Of a stretch of 64,000 bases of DNA, positions 8,642 to 18,501 are shown in pieces. Below the pieces are notes generated by a model, which was not told the origin of the DNA, searched no databases, and was given only the letters and a program-made list of their open reading frames with translations. The DNA comes from Pseudoalteromonas rubra (GTDB taxonomy: Bacteria; Pseudomonadota; Gammaproteobacteria; Enterobacterales; Alteromonadaceae). The first letter of the stretch is position 1. Each line of letters begins with the position of its first letter. The DNA lies in the NCBI RefSeq assembly GCF_005887115.1, contig NZ_PNCJ01000055.1, positions 62,001 through 126,000 of the forward strand. Reading direction: 5' to 3'. A program made the position numbers and the translations under genes.

Positions 8642-8652
8642 TACTCTAAGAA

Positions 8653-8684
8653 CAAAAAAAGGCCAGTTTTTGCTGGCCTTTTTG
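8653..8684. terminator. Bidirectional terminator
   Basis: GGCCAG (8661-8666) pairs with CTGGCC (8673-8678), flanked by A-run and T-run, serving the small secreted gene and topA. Confidence 0.9.
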
Positions 8685-8711
8685 TTTTCAATCAAAGTGT
8701 AACCAAACTGG

Positions 8712-11357
8712 TTACTTTGATTTAGCGCTCTTACGCTTTTTCTCTTCCTCAACCCACTTACCGTTTTCGTAGGTTGCTTTCCAGCCTGTGGCTTTTCCTT
8801 CTACTTCCGTCATCACATATTGCGATTTAGTTTTACGAGAGTACCTTACTACGGCCAGGTTGCCATCACCATCTTGCTCTGGTGCATCCGCCAGATAATA
8901 GAACTTAGGCGAAATGCGATCTCTGAAGCGTTTAAGTTCAGCCACTTTAGGCGCACGCGTTTCCCTGGATTTAGGGAAGGTATGCGCTGCAAGGAAAATA
9001 CCCGATGCACCATCACGAAGCACAAAGTAGGCTTCTGACTTCTCACACGGCAGTTCAGGCAAGTGTACTGGATCTTCTTTAGGTGGTGCAGGCTCACCAC
9101 TTTTCAGCAGCTTACGCGTGTTTTTGCAGTCTTCACTGGTACAGTCAAAGTACTTGCCGAAACGGCCTGACTTCAGCTGCATGTCTGAGCCACACTTGTC
9201 GCACTCGATGACCGGCCCGTCATAGCCTTTAATCTTGAAGCTGCCTTCCTCAATCACGTAGCCACTACAACCCGGGTTATTACCACAGACGTGTAGCTTG
9301 CGCTTTTCGTCAATTAGATAAGAGTCCATCGCGGTTTCACACTTAGGACAACGCTTCATCTGTCTCAGGCTTTCAGTTTCTGCGTCTTCTACATCGGCAT
9401 CAACTGCTTCATCACCGGGGATGAGGTTCATGGTCGTCGTACAGCGCTCTTTTGGCGGTAAATTGTAGCCAGTACAACCCAGGAATACCCCGGTAGAAGC
9501 TGTCCTGATCCCCATCTTACGACCACAGGTTGGACAGTCGATGTCGGTCTCAACCATGACATTCTGACGCATGCCGCCTTCGGCTTCGTCTTTACCAGCC
9601 AGTTCTAGCTGGTTAGAAAAATCGGCGTAGAATTTATCAAGTACCTGAGTCCAGACACGATCCCCCTCAGCGATTTCGTCCAGACGATTTTCCATTTTAG
9701 CGGTAAAATCAAAGTCCATCAGTTCGTCGAAGTTTTCGATCAACCGGTCGGTGACAATCTCACCCATCTTCTCAGCATAGAAACGGCGGTTTTCAACTCG
9801 CACGTAACCACGATCCTGAATGGTCGAGATGATTGACGCATAAGTAGATGGACGGCCAATGCCTCGTTTTTCCAGCTCTTTAACCAAACTTGCCTCACTA
9901 AAGCGTGCCGGCGGTTTAGTAAAGTGCTGCTTAGGATCCAGTGCCTGCAACTGCACAGTATCACCTACCGCAACGGCTGGCAGTGCCTGTTCCTCTTCGT
10001 TTTTCTTACGTACTGCAGGCTGAACACGTGTCCAACCGTCAAAACGCAACACGCGGCCGCGTGCTTTGAGCGTGTAATCGCCTGCACCTACAGTGATATT
10101 GGTCAGGTCGTATTCTGCTGGTGTCATCTGACAAGCGACAAACTGACGCCAGATAAGCTCATAGAGCTTCTTAGCATCGGCATCAACGCCTTCAACATGC
10201 CCGGAAAGGATTTTGACATCAGAAGGACGGATCGCCTCGTGCGCTTCCTGAGCATTGTCTTTGGCACTGTATTTAATTGGCGCACCAGGTAAGTACTTGT
10301 CACCAAAGTTATCCAAAATATAGCCGCGGGCCATTTCAACCGCATCATTAGATAAGTTGGTTGAGTCTGTACGCATATAGGTAATGTAACCCGCTTCGTA
10401 CAAACGTTGTGCCAGCATCATGGTCTTTTTCACCCCGTAGCCCAGACGGGTGCTCGCCGCCTGCTGCATAGTTGAGGTAATAAAAGGTGCGCTGGGACGG
10501 CTCTTACTGGGTTTCTCTTCAACCTTAACAACCTGATACTGTGCTTTTTGCAGCTCAGCAACGGCTTTATTTGCTTGCGTTTCGTTGAGTGGTTTGAAGG
10601 CTTCACCCTGATACTTAGTCACGGCAAAGCGGACGTCTTGGTCTGCCAGCGCTGTGTCTGCATGAATATCCCAAAACTCTTCCGGGATAAACGCTTTAAT
10701 TTCACGCTCACGTTCTACCAACAAACGAACAGCCACAGACTGAACACGACCAGCTGATAATCCACGCGCGACTTTTTGCCACAACAAAGGAGATACCATA
10801 AAGCCCACAACGCGGTCGAGGAAACGTCGTGCCTGTTGCGCATACACCATGTCAGTGTTTAACTGTCCGGGTGCCTCAAACGCCTGTGTAATAGCATTTT
10901 TAGTGATTTCATTAAATACAACACGTTTGTATTTACTTGCATCTGCACCAATCACTTCTTCCAGGTGCCACGCGATAGCCTCTCCCTCTCTATCCAAATC
11001 GGTTGCGAGATAGATGGTGTCTGCATTTTCTGCGAGCTTAGCCAGTTCTTGTACGACTTTTTCTTTGCCAGGTAGCACTTCATAGTGCGGCTCCCAGCCT
11101 TTTTCCGGGTCTATTCCCATGCGGGCAACCAGGTTCGCGTAATCTTTCTTCTTTCTATATTCAGCCTTTTCCTCTGGCGACATCTTTCTCACTTCAGCGG
11201 GAGATTTTGTTGCCAGGCCTTTAGTTTTACCTGCGCCTGAGGTTGGAAGATCACGGATATGACCAACACTGGATTTCACAATGTAGTCTTTACCCAGGTA
11301 CTTATTGATAGTTTTTGCCTTTGCGGGAGACTCTACGATTACTAGCGATTTGCCCAT
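8712..11357 (-). CDS. topA: DNA topoisomerase I
   Basis: Type IA topoisomerase that relaxes negative supercoils. The Toprim domain shows Glu9 in IVESPAKAK and the TDLDREGE acidic cluster (119-126). The active-site tyrosine is Tyr327 in GYITYMRTDS. The C-terminal third carries three four-cysteine zinc-ribbon modules (starting at CPTCGRKM, CPKCETAM and CDKCGSDM), followed by a basic tail ending in KKRKSAKSK. At 881 residues it is close to E. coli TopA (865). The ATG at 11357 is preceded by AGGCAG. A likely sigma-70 promoter lies at 11415-11443. Confidence 0.98.
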   Translation of the reverse strand: MGKSLVIVESPAKAKTINKYLGKDYIVKSSVGHIRDLPTSGAGKTKGLATKSPAEVRKMSPEEKAEYRKKKDYANLVARMGIDPEKGWEPHYEVLPGKEKVVQELAKLAENADTIYLATDLDREGEAIAWHLEEVIGADASKYKRVVFNEITKNAITQAFEAPGQLNTDMVYAQQARRFLDRVVGFMVSPLLWQKVARGLSAGRVQSVAVRLLVEREREIKAFIPEEFWDIHADTALADQDVRFAVTKYQGEAFKPLNETQANKAVAELQKAQYQVVKVEEKPSKSRPSAPFITSTMQQAASTRLGYGVKKTMMLAQRLYEAGYITYMRTDSTNLSNDAVEMARGYILDNFGDKYLPGAPIKYSAKDNAQEAHEAIRPSDVKILSGHVEGVDADAKKLYELIWRQFVACQMTPAEYDLTNITVGAGDYTLKARGRVLRFDGWTRVQPAVRKKNEEEQALPAVAVGDTVQLQALDPKQHFTKPPARFSEASLVKELEKRGIGRPSTYASIISTIQDRGYVRVENRRFYAEKMGEIVTDRLIENFDELMDFDFTAKMENRLDEIAEGDRVWTQVLDKFYADFSNQLELAGKDEAEGGMRQNVMVETDIDCPTCGRKMGIRTASTGVFLGCTGYNLPPKERCTTTMNLIPGDEAVDADVEDAETESLRQMKRCPKCETAMDSYLIDEKRKLHVCGNNPGCSGYVIEEGSFKIKGYDGPVIECDKCGSDMQLKSGRFGKYFDCTSEDCKNTRKLLKSGEPAPPKEDPVHLPELPCEKSEAYFVLRDGASGIFLAAHTFPKSRETRAPKVAELKRFRDRISPKFYYLADAPEQDGDGNLAVVRYSRKTKSQYVMTEVEGKATGWKATYENGKWVEEEKKRKSAKSK

Positions 11358-11411
11358 AGCTGCCTATTTGACTTCTGTCTGGTTGTTGCCCTTCATTGGG
11401 CGCGATTAAAT

Positions 11412-11443
11412 ATAGGTATATCCACAAATACCTATTGTTACAA
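11412..11443 (-). promoter_or_regulatory. Probable topA promoter with overlapping inverted repeat
   Basis: On the minus strand TTGTAA (11438-11443) and TATACC (11415-11420) are separated by 17 bases, a good sigma-70 arrangement about 60 bases upstream of topA. The -10 box and part of the spacer lie within the inverted repeat ATAGGTAT-N8-ATACCTAT (11412-11435), which could be an operator or a supercoiling-sensitive element. The remaining bases up to 11570 show nothing further. Confidence 0.5.
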
Positions 11444-11570
11444 GCTTTTCATTCGATCTTTTCGCCAAGCAGTGATTTTATGAACAATTGTTGTTGCTAA
11501 TTTACCCAGGCGTATAGATTGCTTGATGGAAAGGGCGAATATAGCGGATATGAAAGGAATTTCAAGGGTT

Positions 11571-11599
11571 AAAGAAAAAGGGCCAATAATTTGGCCCTT
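11571..11599 (-). terminator. Terminator of the Ig-repeat lipoprotein gene
   Basis: AAGGGCCAA (11578-11586) pairs with TTGGCCCTT (11591-11599); on the minus strand the hairpin is followed by a T-rich run. Confidence 0.85.
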
Positions 11600-11611
11600 G
11601 TCTTGACGTTG

Positions 11612-14600
11612 TTAACCAGCGTCTACAACTGGTATGGAATGGGTAACTACCACAGAGCCCTGCCCATCGATGGGTGATGGAATAGTGAACGTAATAGTTA
11701 GATTACCGTTGGTTTTACTATTGGAAGCGGTCTCTCTCGACACCGTTACAATTGCCTTTTTAATACCATATAAGTCAGCACTATTAACTATAGTATCCAC
11801 CTGTTGTACGGCCACGGCACCATTGTCGGCTGTAATATTGATAGTAGTGCCTGTAGGCAGAGAATTACCAAAAATATCGGAATAGTAAATTTCTACATCA
11901 ACTTTGTCGGTCCCTGTCGCAGCAGTCTCCGCTGGATCGTATTCATTGAGGTCTATGCCTCCAATGTCACAGTAATTGGGATCTTCAGTTTCTTCTAAGT
12001 AAAGCAGGCCATTTACGGGCCGTTCAACCTTGATTGTTTCACCGGGGTTATCGGGATCTGCCACGTCAAATTCACTTACACAGGCAACGCCATCTCCCCC
12101 GATATGACTCCTTGCCACAACAAACCTTACGTAAGGTACATCTCCGGCAATCACCAACTCCAGATCTCGGCGAACATCGACTAAGTCTTTTGAACACAAG
12201 CCAGCCTGTTCAGCCACTTCACTACACAGTAAGCCATTATATTTGCCATCCGCAGCTGTATATGCAAAGTCATTATTGGCATCAAGGTAAGTTTCATTGT
12301 GACCACCGGTACTGGTGCCAAACTCACATTTGCCAGCTTCACCAGGATCATTACAATTCACAGCATCGAATACACCGTTTCTATTGTGATCGACAAAAGC
12401 CTCTGGTAAATCAAATGAGCTGAAAAATTCTCCCTCATCGAAAACACCATTTGTACGAATAACATCACCACTACTCGGCTTATCTATAAAGCTCTCCTGG
12501 CCCTTGGCTGTTGCCATGACCGTAACACGGCCACCTCTGACAACTGGTAATAAATTGTTGTCATTGTTGTAGTCAAACGTACTCGGGAATCCATTAATAC
12601 AGGGTACGGGGCTACCTCTGTAAGTGTCACATACGTCACCGACAGTATTGCGCCAGGTAGCACTGTCGTTGTAAGGGAACTCTCCCTGCTTTCGCCATTG
12701 TACTGTGCAAACGCCGTCAATGATCGCACACTGATAAGACGGCGTGCCGCCGGTGCCATCTATACTACCAACTACACCCGCTTCAGCTGTCACACTGGCA
12801 ACCAGATTGTCACCGGTTAACTGGTTAAACTGATCACCAAAGAAAACCGAGATATTCGTCGTTACACCAACTGAGTTCAACGCATTCAGAACCAGATTAT
12901 CTGCTGCAATATCAAAGCTGTTTTGATCAGGTACACCCGAAGAAAGCACGATGCCTGACGACACAGCGTTAACAGGGTCTTCTATCTCCTCTCCAGGCTC
13001 CGCAGAACTGATAAGTTTAAATGTGAAGCCTTCATTTTCCTGAAGTGGCTTACACCTTGGGTGAGAACTATCAGCCGCGCACTGATCAATGACTGATTGC
13101 CAACAGGTTGGAAATTGATTGTTCTGTCGAAACTTTTCAATAGTATCATCAGCTATATAGCACGCCTCTACAACGATATCGCCAGGTACAACGCCTGATT
13201 GAACGGTTGTTTGTGCAAACCCTTCACTGTCAGTGCTTCCCCTATAGTTGGTCAGCTCTGCAGAACCAGTCAAGTCAGCCAATCTGAACTCAATGTACTT
13301 TTGTTTTAAAGGCCTGTCGTCGGTGTCCAGTAATTTGAACTTAACCGTTGAGGTAGTCGGCGTAGCACCCACACCAGGTGGCAAAGCTATAAAGGCATTC
13401 GATGCTTCTATAAACTGAATCGCTTGTACGGGCGCATCACTTACTGTAAACGTGTAGCTCTCAGGATCATTCACACCGCCGCCTGAGGTTACTGTAGCGA
13501 CTATTGTATCGTTGCCACTGCACCCCTGGGCTCTGTAGGTAGAAGAAGCACTGCCATTTTTGGAACGCACCTGTTTATCAATGGTCGCTAACCCTTCATC
13601 TGCGCACGTTGATGTAAACTCAACGTCGACCGCCTGAGTATACTTAGATTCATCCCCTCGATCTTCGTCGGTAAAAACCGTGGCAGTAAGAATAAAGCTG
13701 TCACCCGCAGGTAAAACCGGTGTATCAAGTGAACTACTTAAACTCAGATACAAATCCTGGATCCCAACAGAGAAGTTTTTTACGCCGGTATCATCTTTAT
13801 ACTTTGCAGTAATTGAACCTGCACCACCGGAATCACCGGGTTGCAGTTTCAGCAATGCGACACCCTGCTGGTCCGTCAGTACCTGCCCTGAAGAAGGCAA
13901 TACCTGGCCTTTATCTGTTTCCACCGTGACAATGGCATCCTCTACCGCTATAGAAGTTGCAGTACTTGTAAGCTTTATATACACATCGACAAGTTCGGTA
14001 GATGGTACATTGGTAATTGGGTCTGGACATGTAGCCAACGCTTCCGGAGTGATCCCGTCAGTTGCACGAAGCGCATCCCAGTCATCCGGGCAGCCGACCA
14101 GTAACAAAATATCAAACTGGTAGTCACCCGTTTCTTCAAAAATAGCCCCTTCTGAAGCAAACGTCACTCTGGGTGTTGAAAACGCACCATATTCAGCGTA
14201 GATTTCTCCAATCCCATCTTGTGTCGTTGGAGCAATGATAATCGACGCTCTACCGTCACTGTTTGTCACTGCGCGACCATTTTGTGGCAACATAGTCGCG
14301 ACATTGTCGGTCGTAAACGTCACTAATTGCCCACTCAATGGCTGCCCATCTTCAACCAGTAATACGGTCACTTTGGCATTGTTATCTTTTGCAAGTCTGT
14401 TATTGCCATTAATTTGCGTTGAGATTGGAGTGCCATCATCGCTAAGGATGTCTACAATCGAGATATTCACACCGCCGTCACCTGCGCTGTTAAAATTGAA
14501 GTTTTGGGTGACGACTTCGCCGTTATTCGCTTCATATCTCGCAGTTACTCGCCCTGCGCCCGACACGGAATTGTCTGACAACGTGATAGTTGCAATACCT

Positions 14601-15892
14601 GCACTGTTCGTCAGTACAGAGCCAGATGAAGGATTGAGTACCCCAAACTCATTAACAGTCAGCAGCACATTGGCATTTCCGATTGCGTCACCATTTAGAG
14701 ACAAAGTTGCCTGTATCGTCAATGGGTTTTGCGCCGAAAGCGCATTTGACGTTTGGCCTTGTGCATTAAAGCCAATGAGGGTGAGCTGTAAGCCACTCGC
14801 TCCAAAGTTTGGATCGGAATCTGAATAATACCTGGCCGTATTGGTCACTGCTGCTGCGCCTTCACCAAATGTCGCTGTAACTTCGCCCCAGCCTTTTATA
14901 GTGTTAGGTATCAAAGTGATTCTAGCGGTGCCCGTAGTATCCGTGTTGCTTATACCATCAGACGGAGAAGTTACTGCTTTGCTTCCACTTGAAACCGTTA
15001 CCAGTTCATTGCTCAAAGGCTGCCCGTCTTCCAGTAAAGTAACAACCACTTCCCCTTGTTTATTTGCGCTTAGCGGGTTGGCTTCATTGATAGTATTTTC
15101 ATCTGCATCTTGAACCGCCACCATTAGTTGAATACCAGCACCTGCAGCAACACCAGCAGAGTAATAACGTCCAGAAGCTGATGCGGTATCATCATTGTCA
15201 GGGTCTTCGTAATCTACAGTGAAAGGTTCCCACCCTCGTGAGTCATTAACTGAAATTTCGAGCTCAGCAAGGCCGGCTGCATCTGTTACTGCTGTGCCAC
15301 TATCCGTAATATTGGCTAGCAACAACTCACTCACTGTAACCAATTTGTTGTCAAGAGGCTGACCATCTTTACGCAAAGAAACTTTGATTAACCCCGTTTT
15401 GCTGACACTGAGCGGGTTTTCCTTGTTTATCTCTGCACCCGCACCATCTACCACTTCGACTGTCATCTGCAGGCCACCATCACCTATGGCAGCATAAGGA
15501 ACAGAGCCATTGACAGTGCTTTCGCCGACTTCAGCGGTAGCTGTAATAGTACCCGCTCCTCCAGCACCATTTGCTGTGATAGTGACTTTTGCCTCACCAT
15601 TGCTGTCTGTCAGCTGTGATCTGTCAGTTGCAAAGTTAGAGAACTCATCGTTGCTAAAAGTAATCAGGTTATTGGCAACAGGGGCCCCATCGTTTGTGAG
15701 TTTTGCTGTGACTGTGATTGGATTAGTCGTACTCAGGCTGCCGCCACTTTCCGAGCTCGTACTTAACACCAACGCATAATCTGTGTCGGTACTGCCACCT
15801 CCCGAGGTGTCTTTTTCAATCGAACCACCGCCACCACAGGCGATCATCAGCAAACTGAGCAAAGTAATACTAAACCAGCGCATCAGAGACAT
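11612..15892 (-). CDS. Giant Ig-like (Big_1-type) repeat lipoprotein
   Basis: A 1426-residue surface-type protein. The N-terminus is a lipoprotein signal with lipobox LMIAC (Cys19) followed by glycines, so it should be lipid-anchored in the envelope. At least five repeats of about 100-115 residues follow in the first 600, each with a pattern like NPL..(T/V)V.L..DGQPL.N.LVT(V/F) then T(D/N)..G.A.(I/V).(I/L), typical of invasin-like Big_1 domains. More divergent repeats continue to the end. Around residues 1170-1240 it contains Asp/Asn-rich loops (DHNRNGVFD and DANNDFAY) resembling calcium-binding EF-hand or dockerin-type loops, plus several cysteine pairs. AGGGAG precedes the ATG at 15892. Adhesion or matrix function is inferred from the fold class only. 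Confidence 0.85.
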   Translation of the reverse strand: MSLMRWFSITLLSLLMIACGGGGSIEKDTSGGGSTDTDYALVLSTSSESGGSLSTTNPITVTAKLTNDGAPVANNLITFSNDEFSNFATDRSQLTDSNGEAKVTITANGAGGAGTITATAEVGESTVNGSVPYAAIGDGGLQMTVEVVDGAGAEINKENPLSVSKTGLIKVSLRKDGQPLDNKLVTVSELLLANITDSGTAVTDAAGLAELEISVNDSRGWEPFTVDYEDPDNDDTASASGRYYSAGVAAGAGIQLMVAVQDADENTINEANPLSANKQGEVVVTLLEDGQPLSNELVTVSSGSKAVTSPSDGISNTDTTGTARITLIPNTIKGWGEVTATFGEGAAAVTNTARYYSDSDPNFGASGLQLTLIGFNAQGQTSNALSAQNPLTIQATLSLNGDAIGNANVLLTVNEFGVLNPSSGSVLTNSAGIATITLSDNSVSGAGRVTARYEANNGEVVTQNFNFNSAGDGGVNISIVDILSDDGTPISTQINGNNRLAKDNNAKVTVLLVEDGQPLSGQLVTFTTDNVATMLPQNGRAVTNSDGRASIIIAPTTQDGIGEIYAEYGAFSTPRVTFASEGAIFEETGDYQFDILLLVGCPDDWDALRATDGITPEALATCPDPITNVPSTELVDVYIKLTSTATSIAVEDAIVTVETDKGQVLPSSGQVLTDQQGVALLKLQPGDSGGAGSITAKYKDDTGVKNFSVGIQDLYLSLSSSLDTPVLPAGDSFILTATVFTDEDRGDESKYTQAVDVEFTSTCADEGLATIDKQVRSKNGSASSTYRAQGCSGNDTIVATVTSGGGVNDPESYTFTVSDAPVQAIQFIEASNAFIALPPGVGATPTTSTVKFKLLDTDDRPLKQKYIEFRLADLTGSAELTNYRGSTDSEGFAQTTVQSGVVPGDIVVEACYIADDTIEKFRQNNQFPTCWQSVIDQCAADSSHPRCKPLQENEGFTFKLISSAEPGEEIEDPVNAVSSGIVLSSGVPDQNSFDIAADNLVLNALNSVGVTTNISVFFGDQFNQLTGDNLVASVTAEAGVVGSIDGTGGTPSYQCAIIDGVCTVQWRKQGEFPYNDSATWRNTVGDVCDTYRGSPVPCINGFPSTFDYNNDNNLLPVVRGGRVTVMATAKGQESFIDKPSSGDVIRTNGVFDEGEFFSSFDLPEAFVDHNRNGVFDAVNCNDPGEAGKCEFGTSTGGHNETYLDANNDFAYTAADGKYNGLLCSEVAEQAGLCSKDLVDVRRDLELVIAGDVPYVRFVVARSHIGGDGVACVSEFDVADPDNPGETIKVERPVNGLLYLEETEDPNYCDIGGIDLNEYDPAETAATGTDKVDVEIYYSDIFGNSLPTGTTINITADNGAVAVQQVDTIVNSADLYGIKKAIVTVSRETASNSKTNGNLTITFTIPSPIDGQGSVVVTHSIPVVDAG

Positions 15893-16058
15893 TTTCGATT
15901 CTCCCTAGCAATCTAATAATTTTGAGTTATTTTCACCATGTTAACCCAATTGTGGATGTAAAATCACAAATTTTTAGCGGCTGTCATCGATTTTTTCTGT
16001 TCATATTCAACTATCCTGTTAGGCTATAGCGATTTTGTAAAATGTAAGTGTTAGGACG

Positions 16059-17417
16059 ATGTCAAAGGCTATGTCACAAAACAAAAAAATGAGCCTAACT
16101 ACCCGTATCATGCTGGGCATGGTTTTGGGTGTTATTCTGGGTCTGTTGATACAAACCATTCTGGGCGATAAGCCCGAAGTTGCGATTCCTCTGGGCCTGT
16201 TCGATTTGCCAATCAAAGGCTTTTTCGTAGACGGACTGTTCCACATCGGTGGGCAAATTTTTATCGCCAGTTTGAAAATGCTGGTTGTTCCTTTGGTCTT
16301 TATTTCTCTGGTGGTCGGTACCTGTAGCCTGAGCGATCCTAAGAAGCTGGGTCGTCTGGGTGGTAAGTCCATTTTACTTTACCTCTCTACCACAGCCATC
16401 GCAATTACTGTGGCTATTTCTCTTGCCCTGCTGGTTAGCCCGGGTGGAGGCGTCGCAATTCCGACTACGGCGACCTTCGATGCACAGCAAGCACCAACGC
16501 TGGCACAGGTCATTATTGGCATGTTCCCGACTAACCCTATCAATGCAATGGCCAGCGGTAAGATGCTCCAGGTGATTGTCTTTGCTCTGCTGTTTGGTAT
16601 TGCCATGGCGTTGAGTGGCGATGCGGGTAAACGTTGTGCCAAGGTGTTTGAAGATTTGAATACTGTGGTACTTAAGCTGGTTACCTTGCTGATGAACCTG
16701 GCCCCTTACGGTGTATTCTGTCTGATGGCCAAGTTATTCACCACCATTGAAATGGACTTGATTGTAGAACTTGGTAAGTACTTCCTGGTGGTGGTTGCTG
16801 CCTTGCTGATCCACGCCTTTGTTAACTACAGTATTTTGCTTAAAGTGCTGACCGGTCTGAGCCCACTCACTTTCCTGGCCAAGATGAAAGATGCGTGTAT
16901 GTTTGCATTCAGTACCTCAAGTTCAAGTGCCACTATGCCAGTAACATTAGAAACCGCGACGAAAAAGCTTGGCGCACATAACTCTGTAGCCTCTTTCACA
17001 GTCCCGCTCGGTGCGACCATCAACATGGATGGCACTGCCATTATGCAGGGTGTGGCAACCGTGTTTATTGCCCAAGTCTTTGCTGTTGATCTAACTCTGA
17101 GCGACTATTTGATGGTTATTCTGACTGCCACGCTTGCCTCTGTTGGTACAGCAGGTGTACCAGGCGTAGGTCTGATTATGCTGGCCATGGTACTGAATCA
17201 GGTTGGCCTGCCGGTAGAAGGGATTGCCATCATTATGGGCGTAGACCGGCTGCTGGATATGACTCGTACTGCGGTGAATGTGACTGGCGACTGTATGGTC
17301 ACCTGTGTGGTCGCAAAATCCGAAGGAGAGCTGGATATTGATGTGTTTAACGACGCCGATGCCGCCAAAGATCTGGAAGAAAACATGGATTTGGAAAAGC
17401 TGTCTAAAAAAGCTTAA
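16059..17417 (+). CDS. Dicarboxylate/amino acid:cation symporter (DAACS)
   Basis: Secondary transporter of the glutamate/dicarboxylate family, importing acidic amino acids or C4-dicarboxylates with Na+ or H+. The 452 residues carry all hallmarks: the serine-rich hairpin STSSSSATMP, the NMDGTA motif of transmembrane segment 7, the second hairpin GTAGVPGVG, and DMTRTAVNVTGD of segment 8, where the arginine usually indicates acidic amino acid substrates. Two starts are possible, ATG at 16059 or 16071; the first has AGGA very close. Single-gene unit with its own terminator, divergent from the giant lipoprotein gene. Confidence 0.93.
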   Translation: MSKAMSQNKKMSLTTRIMLGMVLGVILGLLIQTILGDKPEVAIPLGLFDLPIKGFFVDGLFHIGGQIFIASLKMLVVPLVFISLVVGTCSLSDPKKLGRLGGKSILLYLSTTAIAITVAISLALLVSPGGGVAIPTTATFDAQQAPTLAQVIIGMFPTNPINAMASGKMLQVIVFALLFGIAMALSGDAGKRCAKVFEDLNTVVLKLVTLLMNLAPYGVFCLMAKLFTTIEMDLIVELGKYFLVVVAALLIHAFVNYSILLKVLTGLSPLTFLAKMKDACMFAFSTSSSSATMPVTLETATKKLGAHNSVASFTVPLGATINMDGTAIMQGVATVFIAQVFAVDLTLSDYLMVILTATLASVGTAGVPGVGLIMLAMVLNQVGLPVEGIAIIMGVDRLLDMTRTAVNVTGDCMVTCVVAKSEGELDIDVFNDADAAKDLEENMDLEKLSKKA

Positions 17418-17431
17418 CTGAACACATAAAC

Positions 17432-17467
17432 AAAAAAGGCAGGTCGCCTGAGCGCCCTGCCTTTTTT
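17432..17467. terminator. Bidirectional terminator
   Basis: AAAAAAGGCAGG (17432-17443) pairs with CCTGCCTTTTTT (17456-17467), between the convergent symporter and dehydrogenase genes. Confidence 0.92.
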
Positions 17468-17484
17468 ATGTCCATTTATCTAAG

Positions 17485-18369
17485 CTATTTTTTGTCGTGA
17501 ATTGCATCCAGACGAGTCAACAGACTGGAAGTATCAAACCGACCTCCACCCAGCGCCTGAACATCCGCATAATACTGATCAACCATAGCGGTCAGTGACA
17601 GTGATGCACCATTACTGCGAGCTTCATCCAACGCAATGCCTAAATCCTTACGCATCCAGTCGACGGCAAAGCCAAAATCATACTCACCCGCGAGCATGGT
17701 TTTATAGCGGTTTTCCATCTGCCATGACCCTGCAGCTCCTTTGGCAATGGTCTCTACCACTTTTTCACCATCCAGTCCTGCCTGTTTGGCAAAGTGCAGG
17801 CCTTCAGCCAACCCCTGTACTACACCAGCAATACAAATCTGATTGACCATCTTGCACAACTGACCTGAGCCCACTTCTCCCAACAACTGGCTAAAACGGC
17901 TGAAAGCCGCCATTACGGGTTGCACACGTTCAAATACGTCGGGCTCGCCGCCTACCATCACGGTTAATACCCCATTTTCCGCGCCAGCCTGACCACCCGA
18001 TACAGGCGCATCCAGGAAAGCCACACTTTGAGCTGCAGCACGCTCAGCAACTTCACGCGCTACTTTTGCAGACGTGGTCGTATGGTCAACTAATACCGTA
18101 TTTGCTTCCATCCCAGCCAAAACGCCGTCTTCACCGTACACCACAGATCTGAGATCGTCGTCATTGCCTACGCACATAAAAACCAATTCTGCACCAGCGG
18201 CGGCTTCCTTGGGTGTCGGGGCGTATGCTCCCTCGTATTGTTCGGCCCAGCGCTGTGCTTTAGCGGTCGTGCGGTTGTATACAGTGACCTGATGACCTGC
18301 TTGTTGTAAGTGGCCGGCCATGGGGTATCCCATCACCCCCAATCCGATGAATGCGACTTTGACTGACAT
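17485..18369 (-). CDS. NAD(P)-dependent beta-hydroxyacid dehydrogenase (HIBADH/GarR family)
   Basis: Oxidoreductase of the 3-hydroxyisobutyrate dehydrogenase/tartronate semialdehyde reductase family. The N-terminal Rossmann motif is FIGLGVMGYPMAGHL (about residues 7-21) with YNRT after beta-2, which favours NADP(H). The substrate motif DAPVSGGQAGAENG and the catalytic lysine in GQLCKMVNQ are intact. The 294 residues equal the family norm. AGGAC lies 8 bases before the ATG. Without pathway neighbours, the choice between tartronate semialdehyde, succinic semialdehyde and 3-hydroxyisobutyrate cannot be made. Confidence 0.88.
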   Translation of the reverse strand: MSVKVAFIGLGVMGYPMAGHLQQAGHQVTVYNRTTAKAQRWAEQYEGAYAPTPKEAAAGAELVFMCVGNDDDLRSVVYGEDGVLAGMEANTVLVDHTTTSAKVAREVAERAAAQSVAFLDAPVSGGQAGAENGVLTVMVGGEPDVFERVQPVMAAFSRFSQLLGEVGSGQLCKMVNQICIAGVVQGLAEGLHFAKQAGLDGEKVVETIAKGAAGSWQMENRYKTMLAGEYDFGFAVDWMRKDLGIALDEARSNGASLSLTAMVDQYYADVQALGGGRFDTSSLLTRLDAIHDKK

Positions 18370-18501
18370 AAATTTGTCCTATTTGGCTGTTAAGCTAGAA
18401 AGATGGAGTTGTTATACCTGAGCCATCTAAGCATGGCAAATGAAAAATACCAGCTATGAATCAATTGATTAAAAAGAAAAAACATCAAGGAGCCTGACAG
18501 G

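Noticed and set aside
14235..14828. Plus-strand open frame of 197 residues within the Ig-repeat gene
   Set aside because: It is the complement of a Ser/Thr/Gly-rich repeat gene, which commonly leaves long shadow frames; no start context.
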